Origin: Verrucomicrobiota bacterium | GTDB lineage: Bacteria > Verrucomicrobiota > Verrucomicrobiia > Opitutales > Opitutaceae | DNA length: 64,000 nucleotides | NCBI GenBank assembly: GCA_023432225.1 | Contig: JAEYUW010000039.1 | Coordinates: 1 to 64,000 of the forward strand | Reading direction: 5' to 3' | Shown: in pieces, positions 1-7,710 of the stretch | Position numbering within the stretch: position 1 is the first letter of the stretch | Layout of the letters: every line of letters begins with the position of its first letter | Made by a program: the position numbers and the translations under genes | The notes under the pieces: model-generated | Seen by the model: only the letters and a program-made list of their open reading frames with translations | Told to the model about the DNA's origin: nothing | The model's database searches: none

Positions 1-108
1 GCTCTTTCTTCCTTCTTTCACGCGAACCACATCATTCACGGCGAGCGGGTAGGTCGAGCTGCGCCGACCCGCATAAAATGCCTCCATGATTTCTGGGTTT
101 TCGACCAT
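1..108 (-). CDS. Hypothetical protein, N-terminal fragment
   Basis: This is an open frame of 36 codons running off the left edge, starting MVENPEIMEAFYAGRR. A purine-rich GGAAG lies just ahead of the ATG and is a fair ribosome binding site. The visible part is hydrophilic and ends with a VNDVVRVKEG stretch that would suit the first strand of a small SH3-like or KOW-like barrel, but too little is visible to assign a family. It points the same way as the next gene to the right. Confidence rests on the RBS, natural composition and lack of stops only. Confidence 0.5.
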   Translation of the reverse strand, partial: MVENPEIMEAFYAGRRSSTYPLAVNDVVRVKEGRKS

Positions 109-133
109 CTTTCTTCCGCCGATCGTTATAGAT

Positions 134-200
134 GAGCCACGCGTATGCTTGGCACCAAAGGCTGCTCCGCAGCCGACGTGCCAAGCATACGCGTTGGCTC
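134..200. repeat. Composite palindrome (hairpin within hairpin)
   Basis: Arms 134-155 and 178-200 are inverted repeats of 22-23 nt that differ by one inserted base. The loop carries its own perfect 6-bp stem (160-165 with 169-174, loop TCC). Read on the minus strand it encodes the phrase SLEPTRMLG, which I recall from spurious ORFs at dispersed palindromes. It lies in the gap between the partial gene and the small membrane protein. Confidence 0.75.
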
Positions 201-223
201 TAGCGACTGGTTCGGCGTTTTCA

Positions 224-460
224 TCAGTCTCGGGAGAAGAACGACGCCGCAAGCATCGCAATGCCGCCGCCGATTAACCAAGGCGCTACCTCTTTCGGGA
301 CCGCGCCTCCGACGCCGCCGTCTTTCCATGCGCCAACTCGGTATCGCATGTCACCGAGCTCCTTCTTGGGCGAACCACACGCCACGGCGATGCCACACAT
401 CGCGCAGACGATTCCCGTGAACATCAAAGCAACACGAAGGCGCTCTCGTGGAGTCATCAT
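224..460 (-). CDS. Small two-helix membrane protein
   Basis: A 78-residue protein of unknown function. It has a basic N-terminus, a hydrophobic helix at about residues 9-29, a polar middle (KKELGDMRYRVGAWKDGG) and a second hydrophobic helix at about 60-76 ending in FFSRD. The topology fits a small inner-membrane protein with a periplasmic or cytoplasmic loop. I placed the start at the first ATG of an ATG-ATG pair; a TTG two codons upstream is also possible. No family is recognised. Its natural composition and distinct membrane pattern make it more credible than the overlapping arginine-rich frames. Confidence 0.5.
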   Translation of the reverse strand: MMTPRERLRVALMFTGIVCAMCGIAVACGSPKKELGDMRYRVGAWKDGGVGGAVPKEVAPWLIGGGIAMLAASFFSRD

Positions 461-582
461 CTGCAACGCGTCATTCTTTGCCGAACAGTGTAATTCAGAC
501 TACGCGTAAAACCTACGCGGAGGTTGGCCCGTGGCAGGGAGAAGGAGCGATAACGTGTTTGTTTTCAACACCTGAATCAAAA

Positions 583-628
583 CCGTAGGCAATTCTCCAT
601 TGCGTGCGAAGCGGAGAATTGCCTACGG
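583..628 (-). terminator. 16-bp perfect inverted repeat, likely terminator
   Basis: Arms 583-598 and 613-628 are perfect 16-nt inverted repeats (CCGTAGGCAATTCTCC) with a 14-nt loop. On the minus strand, downstream of the esterase stop, the stem is followed by TTTTGATT, as in a weak intrinsic terminator. The arms also carry a GTAG head, so the structure may be a fused pair of REP elements used as a terminator. A second perfect 7-bp hairpin (647-663) sits 3 nt past the esterase stop. Confidence 0.55.
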
Positions 629-666
629 AGCCGCTGGCTGCCCCGACCATTTCTTTGAAATGGGTC

Positions 667-2166
667 TCATGGCCGCATCTCCAGCGGCTTCATCACCGGG
701 CGGTCGATCTTTACCGGCCAGTCGTCCGTGCGGAAAGGCACGGCGGGGAGGCTGGCGCGGTTGACGAGGTTGGGGCGGGCGGTTTCGTGCCAGGCGAAGC
801 GGGCGGCGACGGGCGTTGGCACTTGCGGACTCGTGAGCGTGATCGTGTGGTCCTTGATCGTCGCGCTGGCGGGGTGGAAGACGCGGTCGGCGCCGGCGAG
901 CGTGAAGTCGGTCGGCGGAAGGTTGTCGCGTGTGTGCAGACCGTCGGCGTGGGCGTAGGTGAGCACGAGCGCGGCGCCGTCAATTTTCCAACTGGCGAGC
1001 CTCGGTCCGCGGGCGGCGATGTCGGTGCGGCCGTAGGTGTCGTGGAGCGCGAGGCGCGCGAGGCGGTCGCCGACGACGCGCTTGTTCACGGGGTGGATGT
1101 CGTGCAGGTCGTCGACGCCATCGCTGACCACCGCGTAACCGGTGTGCGGGGCGGAGAGCCCCTCGATCTGCGATTGCCAGAAGCGCGGGAGCGCGAGATC
1201 AGTCGTGGCGAATTTTTCCCACTGCGAGTAGTCGAACGGTGCGAGCAACACGCCGTAGAAGGGCGCGTCGGGGTTTTCCCAGACGCGGCGCCAGTGGGCG
1301 ATCAGCGTGGTGAGCTTGGGCGCGTAGCGGTCGGAGTCGGGCACCATGCAATTCGTCTCGCCCTGATACCACAGGAAGCCGCGCACGGCGTAGGGCGCGT
1401 AGGGGCGCACCATGCTCGTGAACAACTCCGTCGGCTGCACGCCGGGCACCCAGGCGGCGTAGCGCTCTTTTTCCAGTCCGGCGAGCTGCGGGTCGGCGAA
1501 CGCCTCGGGCGGCAGCCAGGCCTCGATGCGCGTGCCGCCGAAGCTCGCGTGAATGATGCCGACGGGCACGCCGAGCGCTGGCTGCACCTGCCGGCCGAAG
1601 TGATATGCGGCGGCGGAGAAGTTCGAGGCGCGCAAGGCCTCGGGCGAGCAGGGGAGCCAGCGAAAAACGCCGGGGCCGTCCTGCTTCAAGTCGGTGCGCG
1701 GAATCTGAAAGAGGCGGAGCAGCGGATAATTCGCCGCGGCGATCTCGAGATCGTAGCCGGTCGTGGGCTTCTGGCCCTTTCGCTCGCCGAGCGGCTTTTC
1801 CATGTTGGACTGGCCCGATGCGAACCACACTTCGCCGACGAGCACGTCGGAGAACGTGAGCGTGTTCGCGCCGCGGACGGTCAGCGCGCGCGGCGTCGCG
1901 GTGGCGGTCAGCGGCTCGAGCGTCACGCGCCACGCGCCGTCGGTGGCGGCGACGGTTTCGCGGCTCTGTCCGGCGAACTCCACGGCCACCTTTTCGCCCG
2001 GCGTGGCGGTGCCCCAGACCGGCACAGACCGGTCGGCCTGCAGGACCATGTGATCGGTGAACAGTCGGGCGCAGCGCACCTCGGCGCGCAGTGCGGATAC
2101 TGCGGATACGAAAAGAGCGGCGAGGCCGAGCCAGATACCGCGGCGGAAGAGGGCAGAGCGAAGCAT
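667..2166 (-). CDS. Sialate O-acetylesterase-like secreted SGNH esterase
   Basis: A 499-residue secreted carbohydrate acetylesterase of the sialate O-acetylesterase-like SGNH group. Residues 1-28 form a signal peptide ending SALRA. The catalytic serine is in ASGQSNM (S120). The oxyanion/block region includes HASFGGTRIEAW (206-217) and WYQGETN (266-272). The Asp-His pair is in LHDIHPVNK (D356, H358). The length suits the family. In Verrucomicrobiota such enzymes usually remove acetyl groups from plant or algal polysaccharides rather than from sialic acid. It is divergent to the rhamnose operon, which suggests (inference) a role on acetylated rhamnose-containing polysaccharide. Downstream hairpins probably end its transcript. 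Confidence 0.85.
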   Translation of the reverse strand: MLRSALFRRGIWLGLAALFVSAVSALRAEVRCARLFTDHMVLQADRSVPVWGTATPGEKVAVEFAGQSRETVAATDGAWRVTLEPLTATATPRALTVRGANTLTFSDVLVGEVWFASGQSNMEKPLGERKGQKPTTGYDLEIAAANYPLLRLFQIPRTDLKQDGPGVFRWLPCSPEALRASNFSAAAYHFGRQVQPALGVPVGIIHASFGGTRIEAWLPPEAFADPQLAGLEKERYAAWVPGVQPTELFTSMVRPYAPYAVRGFLWYQGETNCMVPDSDRYAPKLTTLIAHWRRVWENPDAPFYGVLLAPFDYSQWEKFATTDLALPRFWQSQIEGLSAPHTGYAVVSDGVDDLHDIHPVNKRVVGDRLARLALHDTYGRTDIAARGPRLASWKIDGAALVLTYAHADGLHTRDNLPPTDFTLAGADRVFHPASATIKDHTITLTSPQVPTPVAARFAWHETARPNLVNRASLPAVPFRTDDWPVKIDRPVMKPLEMRP

Positions 2167-2291
2167 GGGAGGCGCGGCCGCCGCGGGGGAGAAGCGACCA
2201 TCGCGAATTGAAGGGACGCGCGGGTGGTTGGCGATGCGAAAGGCGGGGCGGCTAGCTCCTGAGAATTACCCATTGAAGTGACGCGGCGAAG

Positions 2292-2360
2292 GTAGGGCCG
2301 GATTTATCCGGCCCCAGAACGCTGCGACGCCGATACGGGACCGGTTAAAACCGGTCCTAC
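2292..2360. repeat. REP pair, CCGG-stem family
   Basis: Left element: GTAG (2292-2295) followed by GGCCGGATTTATCCGGCC. The right element is inverted, with its CTAC at 2357-2360, preceded by an ACCGGTT/AACCGGT stem. The two heads face outward, as in a bacterial interspersed mosaic element. Confidence 0.8.
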
Positions 2361-2470
2361 TCCCAAGGGCTTCGTCACTTGTTTGGGGAAGCCACCGTCT
2401 CCGTCGGCGACCACGCGAGTGCGGCGTAATGCCGCGATTCTGGTGCCGCCGGAACAGTAGTGACCGACTT

Positions 2471-2575
2471 GTAGGGCCTCACCTGGTGTGAGGCCTCAGC
2501 GGCGAACGGGGCTGCGGCGCGAGCGAGACCCGCGCCGCGCTCGCGCGCCAGGCTCGACACAAGGTCGAGCCCTAC
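2471..2575. repeat. REP pair, variable-stem family
   Basis: GTAG at 2471-2474 is followed by a GGCCTCAC/GTGAGGCC stem. The inverted partner (CTAC at 2572-2575) has a GGCTCGAC/GTCGAGCC stem. The stems differ in sequence but both pair fully, and both keep the GTAGGGC head. Confidence 0.8.
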
Positions 2576-2781
2576 AGGGCGCCCTGCAGCGGAATCACGA
2601 ATGTCTTTAATTGGCGCCGATTCGTGTGATCCGCGGGCAAATGCAAGCGTTCGGACGTCGACATTTTCTGTATCCCAAAGATCATCGCGGGGATTCCCGC
2701 TCCCGCACCTACACTGTAGAGTATCCGCCCAAGCTGTTTTCCGCTCACCCCGCCGCTCCGCGGCAAATGCTGCATCCCAAC

Positions 2782-4038
2782 ATGACTCGCTCGCTCTACG
2801 ATTCCGCCCGTGAAACCTACGCCGCCCTCGGCGTCGATACCGAGGCCGCGCTGGCCACGCTCGCGCGCACACCGATCTCCCTGCACTGCTGGCAAGGCGA
2901 CGACGTCGGCGGCTTCGAAAAGGCCGGCGCGACGCTCGACGGCGGCGGCATTCAGGCGACGGGAAATTATCCCGGCAAGGCGCGCACGATCGCCGAGCTG
3001 CGTAGCGATCTCGACGTCGCGCTCTCCCTCATCCCGGGCAAGCATCGCCTGAACCTGCACGCGATCTACGGCGACTTCGGCGGCAAGAAGGTCGACCGGA
3101 ACGCGATCGGCGTGGAGCATTTCCAGAGCTGGATCGACTGGGCGAAGCAGCGCGGCATGGGCCTCGATTTCAACCCGACGTGCTTCTCGCATCCGCTCGC
3201 GAACGACGGCTTCACGCTGTCGCACCGCGATCCGGCCGTGCGTCAATTCTGGGTCGAACACGCGATCGCGTGCCGCCGCATCGGCGCCGCGATGGGCCAG
3301 GCCCTCGGCACGCCGACCGTGACCAACGTGTGGATTCCGGACGGCCACAAGGATCTGCCCGCCGACCGCAAGGGCCCGCGCGAGCGCCTCGAGCAGTCGC
3401 TCGATGCCGTGTTCAAGGAACAAATCGATGAACGCGTTCACCGCGACGCGGTCGAGTGCAAGCTGTTCGGCATCGGTTCCGAGAGCTACGTCGTCGGCTC
3501 GCACGAATTCTACATGGGCTACGCTGTCACCCGGAAAAAGATGCTCTGCCTCGACATGGGCCATTTCCACCCGACGGAGTCCGTGGCGGACAAGATTTCT
3601 GCGGTGCTGCAATTCGTCCCCGGCCTGCTGCTCCACGTCAGCCGCGGCGTGCGTTGGGACAGCGACCACGTGGTGCTGTTCGACGACGTCACGAAGGCGC
3701 TCTTCGAGGAGCTCGTCCGCGGCGGCTTCCTGCCGCGCACCGCCATCGGCCTCGATTATTTCGACGCGAGCATCAACCGCGTCGCGGCCTGGGTCATCGG
3801 CACGCGCAACGCCCAGAAGTGCCTCCTCGCTGCGCTGCTCGAGCCGTCGCAACGCCTGCGCGATCTCGAAGGCGCCGGCGACCACACCGGCCGCCTCGCG
3901 CTGCTCGAGGAGCTCAAGACGCTCCCGCTCGGCGCGATCTGGGAAGAACACTGTCGCCGCGCCAACGTCCCCGGCGACCGCCAGTGGCTCCCGGCGGTGA
4001 CACGCTACGAGCGCGAAGTGCTCGCGCAGCGACGTTGA
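2782..4038 (+). CDS. rhaA: L-rhamnose isomerase
   Basis: Converts L-rhamnose to L-rhamnulose in the cytoplasm, the first step of the pathway. The 418-residue protein matches the Escherichia coli RhaA type almost end to end (419 aa there). It has SLHCWQGDDV (33-42), GGIQATGNYPGKAR (55-68), LDFNPTCFSHPL (128-139), the metal ligand H261 in GHFHPTE, D293 and D295 in RWDSDHVV, and FDASINRVAAWVIGTRN. The start is set by homology (MTRSLYD); an in-frame ATG five codons upstream is possible, and neither has a clear Shine-Dalgarno. It is the first gene of the operon, with rhaEW 31 nt downstream. Confidence 0.95.
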   Translation: MTRSLYDSARETYAALGVDTEAALATLARTPISLHCWQGDDVGGFEKAGATLDGGGIQATGNYPGKARTIAELRSDLDVALSLIPGKHRLNLHAIYGDFGGKKVDRNAIGVEHFQSWIDWAKQRGMGLDFNPTCFSHPLANDGFTLSHRDPAVRQFWVEHAIACRRIGAAMGQALGTPTVTNVWIPDGHKDLPADRKGPRERLEQSLDAVFKEQIDERVHRDAVECKLFGIGSESYVVGSHEFYMGYAVTRKKMLCLDMGHFHPTESVADKISAVLQFVPGLLLHVSRGVRWDSDHVVLFDDVTKALFEELVRGGFLPRTAIGLDYFDASINRVAAWVIGTRNAQKCLLAALLEPSQRLRDLEGAGDHTGRLALLEELKTLPLGAIWEEHCRRANVPGDRQWLPAVTRYEREVLAQRR

Positions 4039-4069
4039 TTCGTTTTCTCTCCACGCAACGCATTCCACG

Positions 4070-6262
4070 ATGCCTTCCTACCAATTCGCCAACTATCTGT
4101 GGGACGACGCCAAGGCGGCGTCCCTGGATCCTGTAGCCCGCCTCGTTTATCGCTCCAATCTGCTCGGCAGCGATCAACGCATCACCAACACCGGAGGCGG
4201 CAACACGTCGTCCAAACTCACCGAGAAGGACCCGCTCACCGGCGCGGCCACCGAGGTGCTCTGGGTGAAAGGCTCCGGCGGCGACCTGCGCACGAGCACG
4301 CGCGAGAATTTCTCGTCGCTCTACCAGAGCAAGCTCGTCGGTCTCCAATCGCTCTACGCTTCGCGCTCCGACAAGGGCCTCAAGGCGCCGGCGGAAGACG
4401 ACATGGTGGGCATGTATACGCACGCGACGTTCAACTTGAACCCGCGCGCCTCGTCGATCGACACGCCGCTGCACTCGTTCCTGCCCGGCAAGCACGTCGA
4501 CCACATGCACCCGAACGCGATCATCGCGATCGCGGCGTCGGCGAACTGCGAGAAGTTGACCCAGGAAATCTTCGGCGGCCGCATGGCCTACGTGCCGTGG
4601 ATGCGCCCGGGCTTCGAACTCGGCCTCGCGATGCAGAAGATCGCGCGGGAGCAGCCGAACGTTCGCGCCATCATGATGGGCCAGCACGGCTTCATCTCGT
4701 GGGCGGACGACGACAAGCAGTGCTACACCGACACGCTCGCTTTCATCGAGGAAGCGTCCGTCTACATTGAGAAGAAATACGCCGCGAAGGGCGGCGACGC
4801 CGCGGCTTTCGGCGGCGCGAAATACCAGACGCTCGACGAAGCGAAGCGCCGCGCGACGTTCGCCGCGATCCTGCCGTGGCTGCGCGGCCAGGTTTCGAAG
4901 GAGAAGCGCTTCATCGGCACCGTGCAGGACGACGCGAAGATCCTGCGCTTCGTGAACTCGAAGGATGCGGCGCGTCTCGCCGAACTCGGCACGTCGTGCC
5001 CCGATCACTTCCTCCGCACGAAGATCAAGCCGCTCTACGTCGACTGGAATCCGCAGGCCGAGGACGTCGCCGCGCTGAAGGCGAAACTTGCCGACGGAAT
5101 TGCCGCTTACCGCAAGGACTACGCCGCCTATTACGCGGCGTGCAAACACGCCAACTCGCCGGCGATGCGCGACCCGAACCCGACGGTCGTGCTCATCCCG
5201 GGGCTCGGTATGATCGCGTGGGGCAAGGACAAGTCCGAGTCGCGCGTCACCGCGGAATTCTACAACTGCGCTGTCGAGGTCATGCGCGGCGCGGAGGCGA
5301 TCGATAAGTATATCGCGCTCCCGCAGCAGGAGGCGTTCGACATCGAGTATTGGTTGCTCGAGGAAGCGAAGCTCAAGCGCATGCCCGCGGAGAAGGAACT
5401 CGCGCGCCAGGTGATCGTCGTCATCGGCGCCGGCTCCGGCATCGGCAAGGAAACTGCGCACCGCCTCGTCAAGGAAGGCGCGCACATCGTGTGCGTCGAC
5501 CTCAACGAAACCGCCGCGCAGGCGACGGCGAAGGAGATCGAATCGAAATACGGCGTCGGCATCGGCGTCGCGGGCACCGGCGTGTCCAATTGCGGTCCGG
5601 CCGTTGGCCTCGCCGCCAACATCACCGACCGCGCCTCCGTCCGCGCGATGCTCGACAACGTCGCGCTCGCCTACGGCGGCTTCGACTCGATCTGCGTCAC
5701 CGCGGGCATCTTCGTGCCGAGCGACACCTCCGGCCACATCCCGGACGACAAGTGGGCGCTCACCTTCGCCATCAACGTCACCGGCAGCTACGTCGTTGGC
5801 GACGAGGCGGCCCGGACGTGGAAAGAGCAGGGGCTCCGCGGCAATCTCGTGCTCACGACCTCGGCGAACGCCGTCGTCGCGAAGAAGGGCTCCGTAGCTT
5901 ACGACACTTCGAAGGCCGCGGCAAACCACCTCGTGCGCGAACTCGCCATCGAGCTTGCGCCGCTCGTGCGCGTGAATGGCGTCGCGCCGGCGACGGTCGT
6001 GCAGGGCTCCGCGATGTTCCCGCGCGACCGCGTGATCGGCTCGCTCGCGAAATACAACATTCCCTACACCGACGACGAGGCGACCGAGTCGCTCGTGAAA
6101 AAATTGGCGCAGTTCTACGCCGACCGGACGCTGACGAAGGCGCCGATCACGCCCGCCGATCAGGCCGAGGCGTATTTCCTCCTCGTGTCGCAACGCCTCA
6201 GCAAGACCACCGGGCAGGTAATCACCGTCGACGGTGGCCTGCACGAGGCCTTCCTGCGCTGA
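4070..6262 (+). CDS. rhaEW: Bifunctional rhamnulose-1-phosphate aldolase / lactaldehyde dehydrogenase
   Basis: A 730-residue fusion. The N-terminal class II aldolase part (about 1-430) splits rhamnulose 1-phosphate into DHAP and L-lactaldehyde. It has TGGGNTSSK (41-49), the zinc ligands in HVDHMHP (H145, H147) and QHG (H206). The C-terminal short-chain dehydrogenase (about 445-730) has the nucleotide-binding GAGSGIG (453-459), S598 and YDTSK (Y611, K615), and is expected to oxidise lactaldehyde to L-lactate with NAD. This arrangement is the known RhaEW/YuxG type. The full length is intact. It lies between rhaA and the tandem aldolase. Its product is the substrate of LutABC at the end of the same operon. 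Confidence 0.93.
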   Translation: MPSYQFANYLWDDAKAASLDPVARLVYRSNLLGSDQRITNTGGGNTSSKLTEKDPLTGAATEVLWVKGSGGDLRTSTRENFSSLYQSKLVGLQSLYASRSDKGLKAPAEDDMVGMYTHATFNLNPRASSIDTPLHSFLPGKHVDHMHPNAIIAIAASANCEKLTQEIFGGRMAYVPWMRPGFELGLAMQKIAREQPNVRAIMMGQHGFISWADDDKQCYTDTLAFIEEASVYIEKKYAAKGGDAAAFGGAKYQTLDEAKRRATFAAILPWLRGQVSKEKRFIGTVQDDAKILRFVNSKDAARLAELGTSCPDHFLRTKIKPLYVDWNPQAEDVAALKAKLADGIAAYRKDYAAYYAACKHANSPAMRDPNPTVVLIPGLGMIAWGKDKSESRVTAEFYNCAVEVMRGAEAIDKYIALPQQEAFDIEYWLLEEAKLKRMPAEKELARQVIVVIGAGSGIGKETAHRLVKEGAHIVCVDLNETAAQATAKEIESKYGVGIGVAGTGVSNCGPAVGLAANITDRASVRAMLDNVALAYGGFDSICVTAGIFVPSDTSGHIPDDKWALTFAINVTGSYVVGDEAARTWKEQGLRGNLVLTTSANAVVAKKGSVAYDTSKAAANHLVRELAIELAPLVRVNGVAPATVVQGSAMFPRDRVIGSLAKYNIPYTDDEATESLVKKLAQFYADRTLTKAPITPADQAEAYFLLVSQRLSKTTGQVITVDGGLHEAFLR

Positions 6263-6313
6263 ACCGCATGCGCGCGCCTACTCCAACGAACCCCAGGAAA
6301 GAAGCCCTTTGGA

Positions 6314-6380
6314 GTAGGGCCGGCTTCAGCCGGCTCATGGGGCAGCGCCGCGTCCAGGGGCCGGCTGAAGCCGGCCCTAC
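6314..6380. repeat. REP pair, GCCGGC-stem family, inside the operon
   Basis: GTAG at 6314-6317 is followed by GGCCGGCTTCAGCCGGC. The inverted partner (CTAC 6377-6380) has GGCCGGCTGAAGCCGGCC. The pair fills the 163-nt gap between rhaEW and the tandem aldolase, and may act on mRNA stability or as a partial terminator. Confidence 0.85.
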
Positions 6381-6425
6381 CTCGCGGCGTCTGACTCGCA
6401 CCGCCCCTCGCACCAAATCCGACTC

Positions 6426-7703
6426 ATGAACTCCTCCTGGCTGCATCCTCGCGAACAACTCGTCGCCACGATGGCGCGCATTTACCGCCATCGCATGACC
6501 ACCACCTCGGGTGGCAATCTCTCGATCCGCGATGAGGACGGCAGCATCTGGATCACGCCGTCGCGCGTCGACAAGGGCAACCTGACGCCGGCCGACATCG
6601 TGCGCGTGTTCCCCGACGGAAAGCGCGAGGGCCTGCATCCGCCGTCGTCCGAACTGCCGTTCCACGCCGAAATCTACCGGCGCCGCCCGGACCTGAAGGC
6701 GATCGTGCACGCGCACCCGGGTGCGCTCGTGGCGTTCTCGATCTGCCGCAAGCTGCCCGACACGCGCGTGCAGTCGCACGCCTACTCGGTTTGCCGCAAA
6801 CTCGCGTTCGCGCCCTACGCGTGCCCCGGCACGCAGGAACTCGGCGACAACATCGCGGCGGCGTTCGCGACCGGCGCGGAGTGCGTGCTGCTGGAGAATC
6901 ACGGCGTCGTCATCGGCGGCTCCGATCTGCAAGACGCCTTTCAGCGTTTTGAGACTCTCGAATTCGTTGCGCTCACGCTCTCGCGCGCGGCGACGCTCGG
7001 CCCCATCACGACCGTTCCCGCGGAATCGCTCGAGATCGAAACCGCGCCGCTGTTGCCGGCGTTGCCGCCGCAACCGCTCACGAATCGCGAGCGCGAGTTG
7101 CGCGGGGACATTTGCCGCTTCGTGCGCCGCTCCTACGAACAGCGCTTGCTCATCAGCACGGCCGGCGCGTTTTCCGCGCGCCTCGGCGCGGACGATTTCG
7201 TCATCACGCCGCGCCGCCGCGACCGACTCGAACTCGATGCGTCCGGCCTGGTGCGTGTGAAGGGTGGGGCGTGCCCGACAGCTCAAGCGCCGAGTCGCGC
7301 GGCGCGGTTGCACGCGGAGATCTACGCGCGCTTGCCCGACGTCGGCGCGATCATCAACGCCCAGCCGGCGCACGCCTCGGCGTTCTGCATGACGGCGGCG
7401 CAACTCGACACGCGCACGATTCCCGAGAGCGCACTCGTGCTCTTCGAGGCGCCGAAGCTGCCGTTCTTGCGCTTGGTCGAGGACGCCGCCGAGATCGCGA
7501 AGCACCTTTCGCTGAAGCAAACCCCCGTGGTGCTCATCGCCAACGAGGGCGTGCTCGTCGTCGGCCGCACCTTGCTCGAGGCGTTCGATCGCCTCGAAGT
7601 GCTCGAAGCCACGGCGGAAGCGCTCCTGCTCGCCAAACCCGTCGGCCCGCTGGTGCCGATGCCCGACAGCGCGATCGCCGAACTGCGCCGCGTCTTCGGC
7701 TGA
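6426..7703 (+). CDS. Tandem class II aldolase/adducin-domain protein, second domain degenerate
   Basis: A 425-residue protein made of two class II aldolase domains. The first (about 5-195) keeps a full active site: the catalytic glutamate in PPSSELPFHAEIY (E76), zinc ligands H95 and H97 in VHAHPG, and H159 in LENHGVV. It resembles fuculose/rhamnulose-phosphate aldolases. The second (about 215-410) has the same fold pattern (SRAARLHAEIY, IINAQPAH, IANEGVLV), but the glutamate is alanine (A292) and the three histidines become N311, Q313 and E374. It therefore cannot bind zinc in the usual way. The aldol step is already covered by RhaEW, so this may act on a related sugar phosphate such as fuculose 1-phosphate, or have a structural or regulatory role. 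rhaB starts 7 nt downstream. Confidence 0.85.
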   Translation: MNSSWLHPREQLVATMARIYRHRMTTTSGGNLSIRDEDGSIWITPSRVDKGNLTPADIVRVFPDGKREGLHPPSSELPFHAEIYRRRPDLKAIVHAHPGALVAFSICRKLPDTRVQSHAYSVCRKLAFAPYACPGTQELGDNIAAAFATGAECVLLENHGVVIGGSDLQDAFQRFETLEFVALTLSRAATLGPITTVPAESLEIETAPLLPALPPQPLTNRERELRGDICRFVRRSYEQRLLISTAGAFSARLGADDFVITPRRRDRLELDASGLVRVKGGACPTAQAPSRAARLHAEIYARLPDVGAIINAQPAHASAFCMTAAQLDTRTIPESALVLFEAPKLPFLRLVEDAAEIAKHLSLKQTPVVLIANEGVLVVGRTLLEAFDRLEVLEATAEALLLAKPVGPLVPMPDSAIAELRRVFG

Positions 7704-7710
7704 TTTTCTC

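Larger units (their letters stand above)
2167..2781. other. Divergent intergenic region with two REP pairs
   Basis: This 615-nt gap separates the esterase (minus) from rhaA (plus) and must hold both promoters. I cannot point to a convincing -35/-10 pair. It contains two facing pairs of GTAG-headed palindromes, annotated separately. The frame upstream of rhaA stays open back to 2611 but has no rhamnose-isomerase similarity. Confidence 0.6.

Noticed and set aside
126..329. 67-codon minus-strand frame with SLEPTR
   Set aside because: Overlaps the composite palindrome; the phrase comes from the repeat itself.
604..2211. 535-codon plus-strand frame over the esterase
   Set aside because: Low-complexity shadow of the minus-strand esterase, which has a signal peptide and full catalytic motifs.
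2611..2781. In-frame extension upstream of rhaA
   Set aside because: No similarity to isomerases and contains no good start context; the family begins at the chosen ATG.
3914..6244. 776-codon minus-strand frame over rhaEW
   Set aside because: Antisense shadow rich in Arg and Glu, without recognisable motifs; rhaEW is certain.
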